From Pachysolen tannophilus NRRL Y-2460 (taxonomy: Eukaryota; Ascomycota; Pichiomycetes; Alaninales; Pachysolenaceae), in contig KV454017.1 in assembly GCA_001661245.1 (NCBI GenBank), positions 124,001 through 188,000 of the forward strand: 64,000 nt of DNA, written 5' to 3'. Below the pieces are notes generated by a model. It was not told where the DNA came from and searched no databases. It was given only the letters and a program-made list of their open reading frames with translations. This document shows positions 19,736-28,231 of this stretch, piece after piece. The position numbers and the translations under genes were made by a program. How positions within the stretch are numbered: the stretch's first letter is position 1; every line of letters begins with the position of its first letter.

Positions 19736-20269
19736 ATGTCAAAGTCTATTCTTCGTCAGGTTAAAAACATTGCAAATGGGTATTCCAGCGCCCAGGTTAT
19801 GGTTAGGAATGCTACATCCAATGAGCCTTATGGTCCAAGTACGGTAGAAATGGAAAATGTTGCGGAGCGTACTTTTGATAGTAGTGAATTTTTGGAAATA
19901 ATGGATATGGTTGATAAAAGATTGAATGATAAAGGTAAGAACTGGAGGCATGTTGCTAAGGCTTTAACTTTATTGGATTATTTGGTAAGATATGGTCATG
20001 AAAATGTTGTATTGTGGTCAAAGGACAATATCTATATTATAAAAACTTTACGTGAATTTCAATATACTGATGATAGTGGCCATGATCAAGGTGCTATTAT
20101 TAGGGTTAAGGCCAAAGAGTTGACCAGTCTTTTGATCAATGATGAGAGATTACGTTCTGAACGTAATCTGGCTAAGGAAAGTACTGGAAGAAGACGTAAG
20201 CATAGAAAGAATCGTGGTTACAGAGAAGATGGTTTAGATGAAGAACCAGTATTAATTTGTACAAACTAA
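19736..20269 (+). CDS. ENT1/ENT2-like: Epsin ENTH domain only (N-terminal half)
   Basis: The 177-residue ORF begins MSKSILRQVKNIANGYSSAQ and is a full ENTH domain of the Ent1/Ent2 type. It includes the PtdIns(4,5)P2-binding N-terminal helix, VRNATSNEPYGPS, FLEIMDMVDKRLNDKGKNWRHV, LDYLVRYG and IIKTLREFQYTD. It stops soon after the basic stretch GRRRKHRKNRGYREDGLDEE, exactly where Ent1/Ent2 would continue into the ubiquitin-interacting motifs. The tail PVLICTN is not epsin-like. Epsins are endocytic clathrin adaptors, and the ENTH domain alone is known to cover the essential function in S. cerevisiae, so this ORF could be a working short protein. The missing half is next door, inverted. Confidence 0.88.
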   Translation: MSKSILRQVKNIANGYSSAQVMVRNATSNEPYGPSTVEMENVAERTFDSSEFLEIMDMVDKRLNDKGKNWRHVAKALTLLDYLVRYGHENVVLWSKDNIYIIKTLREFQYTDDSGHDQGAIIRVKAKELTSLLINDERLRSERNLAKESTGRRRKHRKNRGYREDGLDEEPVLICTN

Positions 20270-20358
20270 TTATACAATTTATCTGTTCATTTCCAATACA
20301 AAATGGGGGTTTTAACTCGTTTTCTCTTATTCCATTTTATGAAAATTCGCCTTTTTTG

Positions 20359-20388
20359 CCTAAAACGGAGTAGATTCCTAAAACGGAA
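20359..20388 (+). repeat. Two direct copies of CCTAAAACGGA
   Basis: CCTAAAACGGAG (20359-20370) and CCTAAAACGGAA (20377-20388) are 18 bases apart, in the spacer between the ENTH ORF and the SSL1 3' end. The AAACGGAG core resembles the units in the DFG5/ILV1 promoter. Confidence 0.55.
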
Positions 20389-20517
20389 GTTACAGCTACA
20401 AAAACTTCCTAATTAAGAAGGCATAATGGTGATTAATTCAAATCTATATAGAGAAGTTCATTTCATTTCAATAAACCGATGACGAAAATGAAAAGAAATT
20501 GGGGAAAAAGAAGTAGG

Positions 20518-21972
20518 TCATCCTGTGGCAGTGGTGATGTTATTGTTTTCTGGGTGAGTTGCGTGCAAGTCGCTGGTTTTTGCTTGTATTAAATTTGTTT
20601 TAATATTGTTGGATTCGCAACCGGGACAATTATGTAAAATTTCATGGATAAAGACATCACAGTCTATACAGAAATCGTTATGGCAATTGGGGCATCTATA
20701 GCGAGAGCTGGTAATAAGCTCCTTCTTGCTCTTATTACCGTTTGTTGTGACGTTTCCGATGCTAACAGAGTTTCCTGAAGGTACAGCTTCCGGGAATTCT
20801 GTTTGACAACCAAAACAGTTGTAAGCATCATATTGTTCACTTTTGGGCAACTCGTTAAACAATTTTAAAGGAAACAAATGGTGGTAGGACCTGGCCAAAT
20901 GTGTGGACAAGATAAGCATCATGTTACAACATGGACATATTGCAGGTAATGAACAAATTTTTGATGAACAATTGGGACATATATAACCACCATAGACTAA
21001 TTTAGAATGACATGAACAGAAAGTTGGCGAGTTTTCAGAGACTCTTGAAGGAAACCCCATTTTAACTAAAGTGAATCCTTTTGTTTGTTGAGAAATTGAT
21101 TTTGTTATAGCCACTGGTGTAACAGCTTCCATTAATAATTCTTTAAAATGTGCTTCATTTAAAATAATTCCATATGAAGATTCATCTCCAAAATTTGTTT
21201 TTTTACAAATTTCTTTACATATGGCAACTTGAGCTGTTAAACCAATTATTCTAACTCTAATTTTTTCTTTTACTAAAGATTGAATAGTCTTGTGTACATC
21301 TCCAGGATCAGAAGTTAATAATGCACCAAATATAATCAATACTTCTCTTGTAGAATGTGAAGCAACATGCATTAGTAAGCCTCTTGCCATCTCTAAAACA
21401 TTTTGTAAAGTCGGATCACCTTGAGGCTCTAATCTTCTCATTGATTTCAACAGTTCAATATGATCATTAGGATTACCACTAACTTCACTAACCAACGTAG
21501 CCAACCCATTTCTCATTATAACTATACCCAATTGTGAAATAGGATTCTGATCAAAATATTCATTTACAAATTCAATAGCATATAAAATGGTTAATGAAGC
21601 TCTATTAGGTCTTAAATCTTTTTCAGCCATTACCAGTGAAAAATCTAAAACTAATATTAAAGTTCTAATAATACCTCTTTGAAAAGGAGTCACATTCTTC
21701 AAATATCTTTTCTTTCTTGCCTCCACTAATCCAGACACTATTGTCTCTAAACTTCCAGCCTCATCTTCCTTCACTATATCCCAACTCCTCTGGTAATCAT
21801 CTTCCCATGAATATCCACCTCCATTACCTGCAGCAAGTTTTCTATTTTGACTAGAATCTCCTCCACCTGTCTTACGCCTCGTTCTATTGGATATTCCTGG
21901 TCTACTATCATGATTAGAGTTCTTCACAGGTGAAGACAATTCACCAATATACTCATCATCAGATTCATCCAT
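20518..21972 (-). CDS. SSL1: TFIIH core subunit SSL1 (p44)
   Basis: Ssl1 is part of core TFIIH, acting in RNA polymerase II initiation and nucleotide-excision repair, and stimulates the Rad3 helicase. The 484-residue protein has a disordered N-terminus and then the Ssl1-like von Willebrand A domain (about residues 105-300), with RTLILVLDFSLVMAEKDLRPNR and TREVLIIFGALLTSDPGD. The C4 zinc ribbon (TFCSCHSKLVYGGYICPNCSSKICSLPAICPCC) is followed by ILSTHLARSYHHLFPL and a C-terminal RING-like C4C4 motif (CFGC..., YRCPNCHNDFCIDCDVFIHEILHNCPGC). All metal ligands are present. A CTG codon at 21451-21453 (DHIE-x-LKS) sits where S. cerevisiae has Ala. Confidence 0.96.
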   Translation of the reverse strand: MDESDDEYIGELSSPVKNSNHDSRPGISNRTRRKTGGGDSSQNRKLAAGNGGGYSWEDDYQRSWDIVKEDEAGSLETIVSGLVEARKKRYLKNVTPFQRGIIRTLILVLDFSLVMAEKDLRPNRASLTILYAIEFVNEYFDQNPISQLGIVIMRNGLATLVSEVSGNPNDHIELLKSMRRLEPQGDPTLQNVLEMARGLLMHVASHSTREVLIIFGALLTSDPGDVHKTIQSLVKEKIRVRIIGLTAQVAICKEICKKTNFGDESSYGIILNEAHFKELLMEAVTPVAITKSISQQTKGFTLVKMGFPSRVSENSPTFCSCHSKLVYGGYICPNCSSKICSLPAICPCCNMMLILSTHLARSYHHLFPLKLFNELPKSEQYDAYNCFGCQTEFPEAVPSGNSVSIGNVTTNGNKSKKELITSSRYRCPNCHNDFCIDCDVFIHEILHNCPGCESNNIKTNLIQAKTSDLHATHPENNNITTATG

Positions 21973-22287
21973 CTTAAACCCAAAAACGTTGCCAAATTAA
22001 TTCGATGATTTATAAAATGTTCGTGATTTTTTGCTATATATATATATATATAAATAAAAAATAGTACATTTAATTACATATATATATTGACACGGTATAA
22101 TAACCATACAAAGAATACTTTACGACGAGATATAACAAAACAATAATGGAAATGCAATTTAATATTCCTATCTAACCTTGGTATATAATAATAATAATAA
22201 CAATAATAACAATAACAAAAAAAAAAAAAAGCTGTTGATTGAAAAGTTCACTTATAATAAATGTGCGTAGTAAAAAATTTAATTTTT
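21973..22287. other. Spacer between NRAMP 3' end and SSL1 start
   Basis: This AT-rich spacer holds (TA)n runs (about 22036-22052 and 22079-22088) and an (AAT/AAC)n run near 22187-22216. It should contain the SSL1 promoter. I see no gene. Confidence 0.5.
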
Positions 22288-24294
22288 TTAAACAGGAACT
22301 TCCCTACCAACAGCAAAACTAATTAACAAGTAAGTATTTAAAAAACTAATAAATGCCCAAACTAATATAGCAAGAACCGTTGTAATTGGTCCATTGCTCA
22401 TGTCTTTATATTGAATTGGTTCTTCATCTTCTTCGACAACTCTATCTGCCCCGATTGTATCTGCTCCAGTTATAATATCATCTTCAAGATTGAGTGAATC
22501 ATCATCATCATCATCATCAGCATCATCAGCATCAACATCAGCAGCACTGTTTCTACTAACTAAAGTTTCTGTTAAATCATCCATCAGTACATTTTCATAA
22601 CCATTTCTTGTTCTTTTCTTTATTTTCCTGTTTATATTGCAACTTCTATTAAGTGGTACTCTCATTATTTTTTTATTACAAGAAAAATAAATTAAAGGAG
22701 CAGAAACAAATGGTAATAATAAACTTAATATAACTTGAGACAGGTTCAAAGCTGCAGATAAACCTTTTCTACCACTAACCAATACTAAAATTAAACAAGG
22801 TGTAATAGCTACAGCTCTTGTTAATAATCTTCTTAGAGTAGGAGGTAATGTCCAATGTAAAAAACCTTCACTAACCATTTGACCTGCTAAAGTACATACA
22901 ATTCCTGCAGATTGTCCTGATAATAATAATGCCAGAGCATAAACTGACCCAGCAGTTTTAGAAAGATATTTCGATAATAAATCATAAATGGTAAACAAGT
23001 CAGCTTCTGAAGTAGAAACATCTTCATCTGTATTGACACCAATTGTTGAACCTGCAACAATTAATATAGCAGAATTGACAAAAAGTGCTACTGTAAACAA
23101 GGAAATAACTAATTCTGCAATACTATAGGACATTGTATCACGGATTGCCAGTAATGAAGGACGATAAGTTAAATAAATTTCTTGATCTTCATCAATTTCT
23201 TCTTCTTCTTCTTGATCTTCTTCTTGATCTTCATTTTCTAAATTGTTTAAAGATATTTTCTTATTAGGAGGAATATAATTTCCAGCTTTTTCATCATATG
23301 ATCTTAACCTTGATTGAACTAAACCTGAACCCAAATATAAAGAATGAGGCATTACAGTAGCACCTAATATTGCTAAACTTAAATATAATCCATCACCAAC
23401 AACAACATCTTGAGAAGGTAAAAAACCTGTCATAACATCTTTAAAAGAAGTCATTGAAGAAACTTCAAATAATTCAATTGCAAAACAAATTACAGTTGAT
23501 GCTACTAATAATGTAACAAATCCTTCAAAAATTCTTATAATAAGCATTGGACCATTTGGTCTATAAGCCATTAATACAACCAAAACATCTATAACAGTTA
23601 ATATAACTCCAAAAATTAAAGGGATATTAAATAAAATATTTAACAGAATCAGTGTACCAACAACTTCTGCTAAATCTGTCAGAATAATTGCAATTTCAGT
23701 TAGTATATAAATTGTAATATTTAATTTTTTCGGTAAATGTTCTCTACAATTTTGTGCTAAATCTAAACCTGTAACTGAACCAACTTTTATACATAATACT
23801 TGTAAAAAACATGCTAATAAATTTGATATCAATATACTAAATAATAATTTATATTTATGACTAAAACCAGCACTTACAGAAGTTGAATAATTACCTGGAT
23901 CCAAATATGCAACACTAACAAGGATTCCCGGACCTATGAAACGTAAATATTTTTTAAAAACTTCAAGTAATTTTTTAAATAATATAACCAATTTATTTTC
24001 TGATTGTATAAAAGTTTCATCACCAATTGAAAGTACTTCTTCTTCTTCATCATCATCTACTTGTTGTAAATTATGATGTACCTTAGATGATTTTTTCAAA
24101 TTTCGAGTTCTTTTTCTATCCCCCCGACTTTTTTTTGTAGAACTATTAATATCATTATCCAACACCGACTCCCCATTTAAATCCATATCCGCTACTGTTG
24201 ATGATTCAGTTGTATGAGATGATGTTACACTTTCATTCATCTCATGTAATAAATCAGTAAGCGGTGTCTTTGAATGATCTTTTGGAAAATTCAT
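22288..24294 (-). CDS. NRAMP divalent-metal transporter (SMF family)
   Basis: This is a proton-coupled Mn2+/Fe2+ transporter of the SMF1/2/3 group, 668 residues from the ATG at 24294; the open frame before it has no ATG. A ~120-residue hydrophilic N-terminus precedes TM1, which carries the metal-binding DPGN motif (SVAYLDPGNYSTS). About ten or eleven hydrophobic segments follow. TM6 has the second metal-site motif MPHSLYLGSG (usual form MPHNLYLHS; here Ser replaces the usual Asn, and Gly the His). The acidic loop after it (EDQEEDQEEEEEIDEDQE) and the Asp-rich loop near the C-terminus are low-complexity. It is larger than the ~550-residue S. cerevisiae proteins. I cannot decide between SMF1, SMF2 and SMF3. 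Confidence 0.9.
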   Translation of the reverse strand: MNFPKDHSKTPLTDLLHEMNESVTSSHTTESSTVADMDLNGESVLDNDINSSTKKSRGDRKRTRNLKKSSKVHHNLQQVDDDEEEEVLSIGDETFIQSENKLVILFKKLLEVFKKYLRFIGPGILVSVAYLDPGNYSTSVSAGFSHKYKLLFSILISNLLACFLQVLCIKVGSVTGLDLAQNCREHLPKKLNITIYILTEIAIILTDLAEVVGTLILLNILFNIPLIFGVILTVIDVLVVLMAYRPNGPMLIIRIFEGFVTLLVASTVICFAIELFEVSSMTSFKDVMTGFLPSQDVVVGDGLYLSLAILGATVMPHSLYLGSGLVQSRLRSYDEKAGNYIPPNKKISLNNLENEDQEEDQEEEEEIDEDQEIYLTYRPSLLAIRDTMSYSIAELVISLFTVALFVNSAILIVAGSTIGVNTDEDVSTSEADLFTIYDLLSKYLSKTAGSVYALALLLSGQSAGIVCTLAGQMVSEGFLHWTLPPTLRRLLTRAVAITPCLILVLVSGRKGLSAALNLSQVILSLLLPFVSAPLIYFSCNKKIMRVPLNRSCNINRKIKKRTRNGYENVLMDDLTETLVSRNSAADVDADDADDDDDDDSLNLEDDIITGADTIGADRVVEEDEEPIQYKDMSNGPITTVLAILVWAFISFLNTYLLISFAVGREVPV

Positions 24295-25248
24295 TTTTTC
24301 TTTTTTCTTTCTTTTTTTTTGGCTTTCCAATATATAGAAAAAAAATTATATTTACTATTGAAAACTTGAAATTTGTATAGGTTTACAAAAACTTTAAAAG
24401 AAAAAACAAAAAAAAAACACAAAATCACTATCTTTTTTTCCTTTAAAAAACCAATAAAGATAAATAAAATAAGCGAAAAGCAATTAAAATGAAAATAATT
24501 GAAATAGAAATAAAATCAATGCAATTTATAGTAATAATTAATATTAATTGTATTTGTATTTGTATAAGTATAGTTTAACAAAAATGCTTTTTACCTAGTT
24601 ATTTCTTGCCGGGATGACAGCGAACCTTTAAAAGAAAAACAAAAAAACAAAAAACAAACAAACAAACAAACAAAAACAAACAAAAACACCAAGGTTTAAA
24701 TATATATATATATATATATATAGATATATAGACTTTGACTTTTCAATAAACCAAAGACTCAATTTGTAAATAAACTGATGATATTTTCTTTTATTAAAAA
24801 AAAAAAAAATTTAGTAAATTTATTGTAATAATTATATAGTATAAATTAATCTTAACTTTTTTTGCTTTTGTTTTAACGCTGAAAAAGAGTTTTTTTTTCT
24901 TTTTTCCTCTTTTGAAGAAAGAAATTTGCGGAAAAAATACAAGCTAGAAACAGCCCCAAATTGCATCATCATCATCTCTAGCATACACACATGGCCCCTA
25001 TGTGTAACAGCCCTAGTAGTTTTTTAAAAAACTTTCAAGAGCCCCTAAAAATAAAATTACCTGTTTCGTAAATTAATACTTTCAAACACTACCATGTTTA
25101 ATTTTCTTTTTTTTTATATAAAAAACTATGTGAAAAACTGAAAAAAATTTTTTTTTTCTTTCTTATATAGTAAGAAAGAGAAACACATTTAGTTAGTAAG
25201 TAGAGTGAATAGAGTGAGCGAGTGGATTTGTGTTTTTTTTTTTTGGGG
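24295..25248. other. Divergent NRAMP / DUS2 promoter region
   Basis: This is about 950 bases with no gene. It holds an (AAAC)n run (about 24643-24686), a (TA)n run (about 24702-24722) and a more GC-balanced patch at 24950-25050. That patch has two CCCCT stress-response-type motifs (24995-24999, 25042-25046), the first inside the loop of a small ACACAT/ATGTGT hairpin (24987-25005). A metal- or stress-responsive promoter for the NRAMP gene would fit, but this is inference. Confidence 0.5.
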
Positions 25249-26363
25249 ATGGTAGATTTTAAAGGAAAGTTGGTTCTTGCGCCTATGGTTAGAATAGGAG
25301 AACTTCCTACGAGGTTATTGGCATTAAAATATGGATGTGATTTAGTATGGGGTCCTGAGATTATTGATAAGAAAATTTTAACATGTGAAAGATTTGAAAA
25401 TGAAAAATTAAATACTATTGATTTTTTATCAACTAAGAATCAAAATTCTGGATCTAAAAATAATGAAAATTTTTCTAATTTAGTATTTAGAACTTATCCA
25501 TTAATTGAAAAAGATAAATTAATTTTTCAAATGGGTACTTCAAATCCTGATCTTGCTGTTTCTGCTGCAAAAATTATTATTAATGATGTTAGTGGTATTG
25601 ATATTAATGCTGGTTGTCCAAAACATTTTTCAATTCATAGTGGTATGGGCGCTGCTTTACTTTCCACTCCAGAATTATTACAAACAATTCTTAAAAGACT
25701 TGTTGAAGAAGTTGGTAAACCAAATAAAAAACCAATTAGTGTTAAAATACGACTTTTACCAACAAGAGAAGAATCATTAAATTTAATTTCAAAATTACTT
25801 ACAACAGGAATATCAAATTTAACTTTACATTGTAGAACAAAGACAATGAGAAATAGAGAACCTCCAATAAGAGATTATTTAAAAGAAATTATAGAAAAAT
25901 GTAATGAACATAATGTAAATTTTATAATAAATGGTGATATAAAATCTAGAAAAGATTTTTTTTTTTACAATCTCAATATGGAAAATCTATTGGTTGTATG
26001 ATTGCTAGTGCTGCTGAATTAAATCCAACTTGTTTTAATGAATTTGGTGAATTACCTTGGTATATTACATGTAAAGAATTTATTAAATTATGTGATCAAT
26101 TTGAAAATCATAAAGGAAATACAAAATATTGTTTAACAAGAATGATACCAAGTGGTAAATCTAAATTTTCAAAAAAATTACATGATTTAATATCAAGAGC
26201 AAAAACTCATGATGAAATTAAAAAAATAATTTTACAAGATTTAAATGAAAATGATATCTTAAAAGAACAAGATATTAAAAAAAGAAATATACAACATGAT
26301 TATTCACAACCAAATTCTTTTAAAAAGATAAAAGTTGGCACTACTGGTGATGATGAAACATAA
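25249..26363 (+). CDS. DUS2: tRNA-dihydrouridine synthase 2, split by one frameshift
   Basis: Dus2 (Smm1 in S. cerevisiae) reduces U20 in tRNAs, using FMN. The first frame (25249-26001) starts MVDFKGKLVLAPMVRIGELP and holds the TIM-barrel FMN domain, with DINAGCPKHFSIHSGMGAALL (catalytic Cys). The signatures VKIRLLPTREE, LTLHCRTK and FIINGDIKSRKDF follow. Homology then continues in another frame (QSQYGKSIGCMIASAAELNPTCF..., to 26363) after an 11-T run at about 25956-25966. The remainder is as expected for the helical C-terminus. The break is inside a homopolymer, and the contig ends in this assembly also show homopolymer errors, so a sequencing error is the likeliest cause. A real loss-of-function change is possible. 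Confidence 0.85.
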
Positions 26364-26705
26364 AACATAATAAGCACAAATATATACATTACTTTTTTTT
26401 TTTTTTTTTTTTTTTTTTCTTTTTTTCTTTTATATATAAAGTGTTAAAGGCATGTTCTATGTACAAATCAACAAGAAAGAAAAGAAAAATAACATCATAG
26501 AAAAGGGGGAAGAAAATCCAACATACATATTAATCATGACATTAAGATAAAAACAGAGCAGAAAAAAGATTCTAATAATAATAATAAAAAAGAAATATTT
26601 TTTTTTTCTCTCTCTCTCTTTCTCTTTCTTTTTCTCTTTTCTTTTTTTTATAATAGAAGATAATAATAAAAAAAAAAAAAAATGCACATCTCTTAAGGAA
26701 AAGTA
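26364..26705. other. Convergent spacer DUS2 / TIM23
   Basis: Poly-T (about 26392-26432), CT-rich and poly-A tracts; this is the 3' flank of both genes. I see no gene. Confidence 0.6.
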
Positions 26706-27422
26706 TTATGATAATATGGATTTAAGACCGCACCAAACTGCCGCTGTAGCAGCCATCAATGCAGAACTAATTCCCATTGGTCTTAGTCCTTTACTACTTT
26801 TAAACAATGCTCCTGCTAATGCACCTGCAGTTATTGAATTCAAAGCATCATGCTTACCTCTTAAACCATCAATACTCGAATTAATCAAATTATATGTCAA
26901 TGCCAAGACACCAGCAGAATTACCTAAAAATGGACCTCTTTTAGTAATAGAATTTAAAACAGTATTTAATTTTAATTTTGCAGGAGCATTTTGTGGCATC
27001 TTTGATAAACCTTCAGATAATCCATATGCACCCCCAGTACCTAAACCCAAGAGATACACAGCACCAGTACCATAACATAAATCATCAGTCCAACCTCTAG
27101 AAGGAATTAAACCTTGAGAACCTTCCATATTAGACAATTGTTCATCTTCAAGATCAAGATATTCAATTCCTTTATCCAATCCAGCTAATGGATGTAATTT
27201 TGAAGCATCAAACCCAGTAGAACCCGATATAATATTACTAACATCATTAATCGATGATGGATCAAAACCTAAAGTTTCCTTTAAAGATTCTTGTGATATA
27301 TTATTATTATTGTTGTTATTATTATTGTTATTATTATTACTGCTACTGCTGCTGCTACTGGTATTTTCAAGTTGCCTCTGATCTTGAGTATCCTGTTTTT
27401 TACCACCAAATATCCATGACAT
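26706..27422 (-). CDS. TIM23: Mitochondrial inner-membrane translocase channel subunit TIM23
   Basis: Tim23 is the core of the TIM23 presequence translocase. The 238-residue protein starts MSWIFGGKKQ and ends with the Tim17/22/23 four-helix domain (about residues 110-238). That domain includes GWTDDLCYGTGAVYLLGLGTGGAYGLSEGL, RGPFLGNSAGVLALTYNLINSSIDGLRGKHDALNSITAGALAGALF. The intermembrane-space part has the conserved LGFDPSSINDVSNIISGSTGFDASKLHPLAGLDKGIEYLDLEDE. An unusual Ser-Asn homopolymer insert (about residues 22-41) separates the first residues from this conserved part. The gene is convergent with DUS2, and both lie beside ACC1, as in S. cerevisiae chrXIV. Confidence 0.96.
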   Translation of the reverse strand: MSWIFGGKKQDTQDQRQLENTSSSSSSSNNNNNNNNNNNNNISQESLKETLGFDPSSINDVSNIISGSTGFDASKLHPLAGLDKGIEYLDLEDEQLSNMEGSQGLIPSRGWTDDLCYGTGAVYLLGLGTGGAYGLSEGLSKMPQNAPAKLKLNTVLNSITKRGPFLGNSAGVLALTYNLINSSIDGLRGKHDALNSITAGALAGALFKSSKGLRPMGISSALMAATAAVWCGLKSILS

Positions 27423-28231
27423 GATTCACTTTTCAAAAATTATACTAATAATATATTTACAAAAAATACAACTTTGGATTCCTAATTCTTTTTTTTTTTA
27501 AAAAAACTTTAGAATGACTGGCCACCATTCAATACACTTTATCAAAACTTCTTGTATGAATTTTTCTTTGTTTCTTCCATAAAATTTTTCAAAAAAAAAA
27601 AAAAAAATTGATGAAACTTGTTGACACGTCAAAAAACAGAGGAAAAAAAAAGAGAACAAGAAAAAAATGGCAGAAAGAACGTATTAACCAGTAAGTAAAT
27701 AAAATACTTTTTTGAGGAGGAAAAATGAAATCTGAAGGCACTGAGAATAGGAAACTCGAAACAGATGAATCCTTTGAGAAGATATAGATACTGGGTTTAA
27801 AAAAAAAAACTGGAAACAAGAAAAAGGTCATAAATGTATGACCAATTGTAGATAATTAACTTCCATCAACTAACTATTACTTTTATAATTATGGTTAAAT
27901 TTTATTACGTTTGATTACCCTTTTGGGAGTTTTTGGATATTATTGCACTACTTGTGTCTTTTTGTACTTTTTTTTTTTTTTCGAATTTCCTTTTTAAGAT
28001 CTCTCATCGATGCTGGAAAATGTTCTGTTTCTGCAATATTATGCATAATAGTAGGGTTAGTACCCATGATAACAAATCTTTTAGATGATCAGTAACAACA
28101 GATTATAAAAAATAATCCAAGAGAAGATGATGATGAGGTGATATATAAATGGAGACAAGACGGGATGGGGATCTCAAATTACTTTCCCCTTTTGAGTTAT
28201 ACTTTATTTTTTTTTTTGTGTTTCTTCAGTT
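27423..28231. other. Spacer between TIM23 and the 28.2 kb gene
   Basis: About 810 bases holding the divergent promoters of TIM23 and the next plus-strand gene. Poly-A/T tracts (27481-27501, 27590-27610, 27966-27983) dominate. Short open stretches on either strand are low-complexity, and I do not call them. Confidence 0.5.

Noticed and set aside
25956-25966. Programmed ribosomal frameshift in DUS2
   Set aside because: No known yeast slippery heptamer or downstream structure is visible, and the family is not known to use frameshifting; a homopolymer error is simpler.
27589-27831. 80-codon minus-strand ORF
   Set aside because: Phe/Ser-rich translation of poly-A/T spacer; no ordered features.
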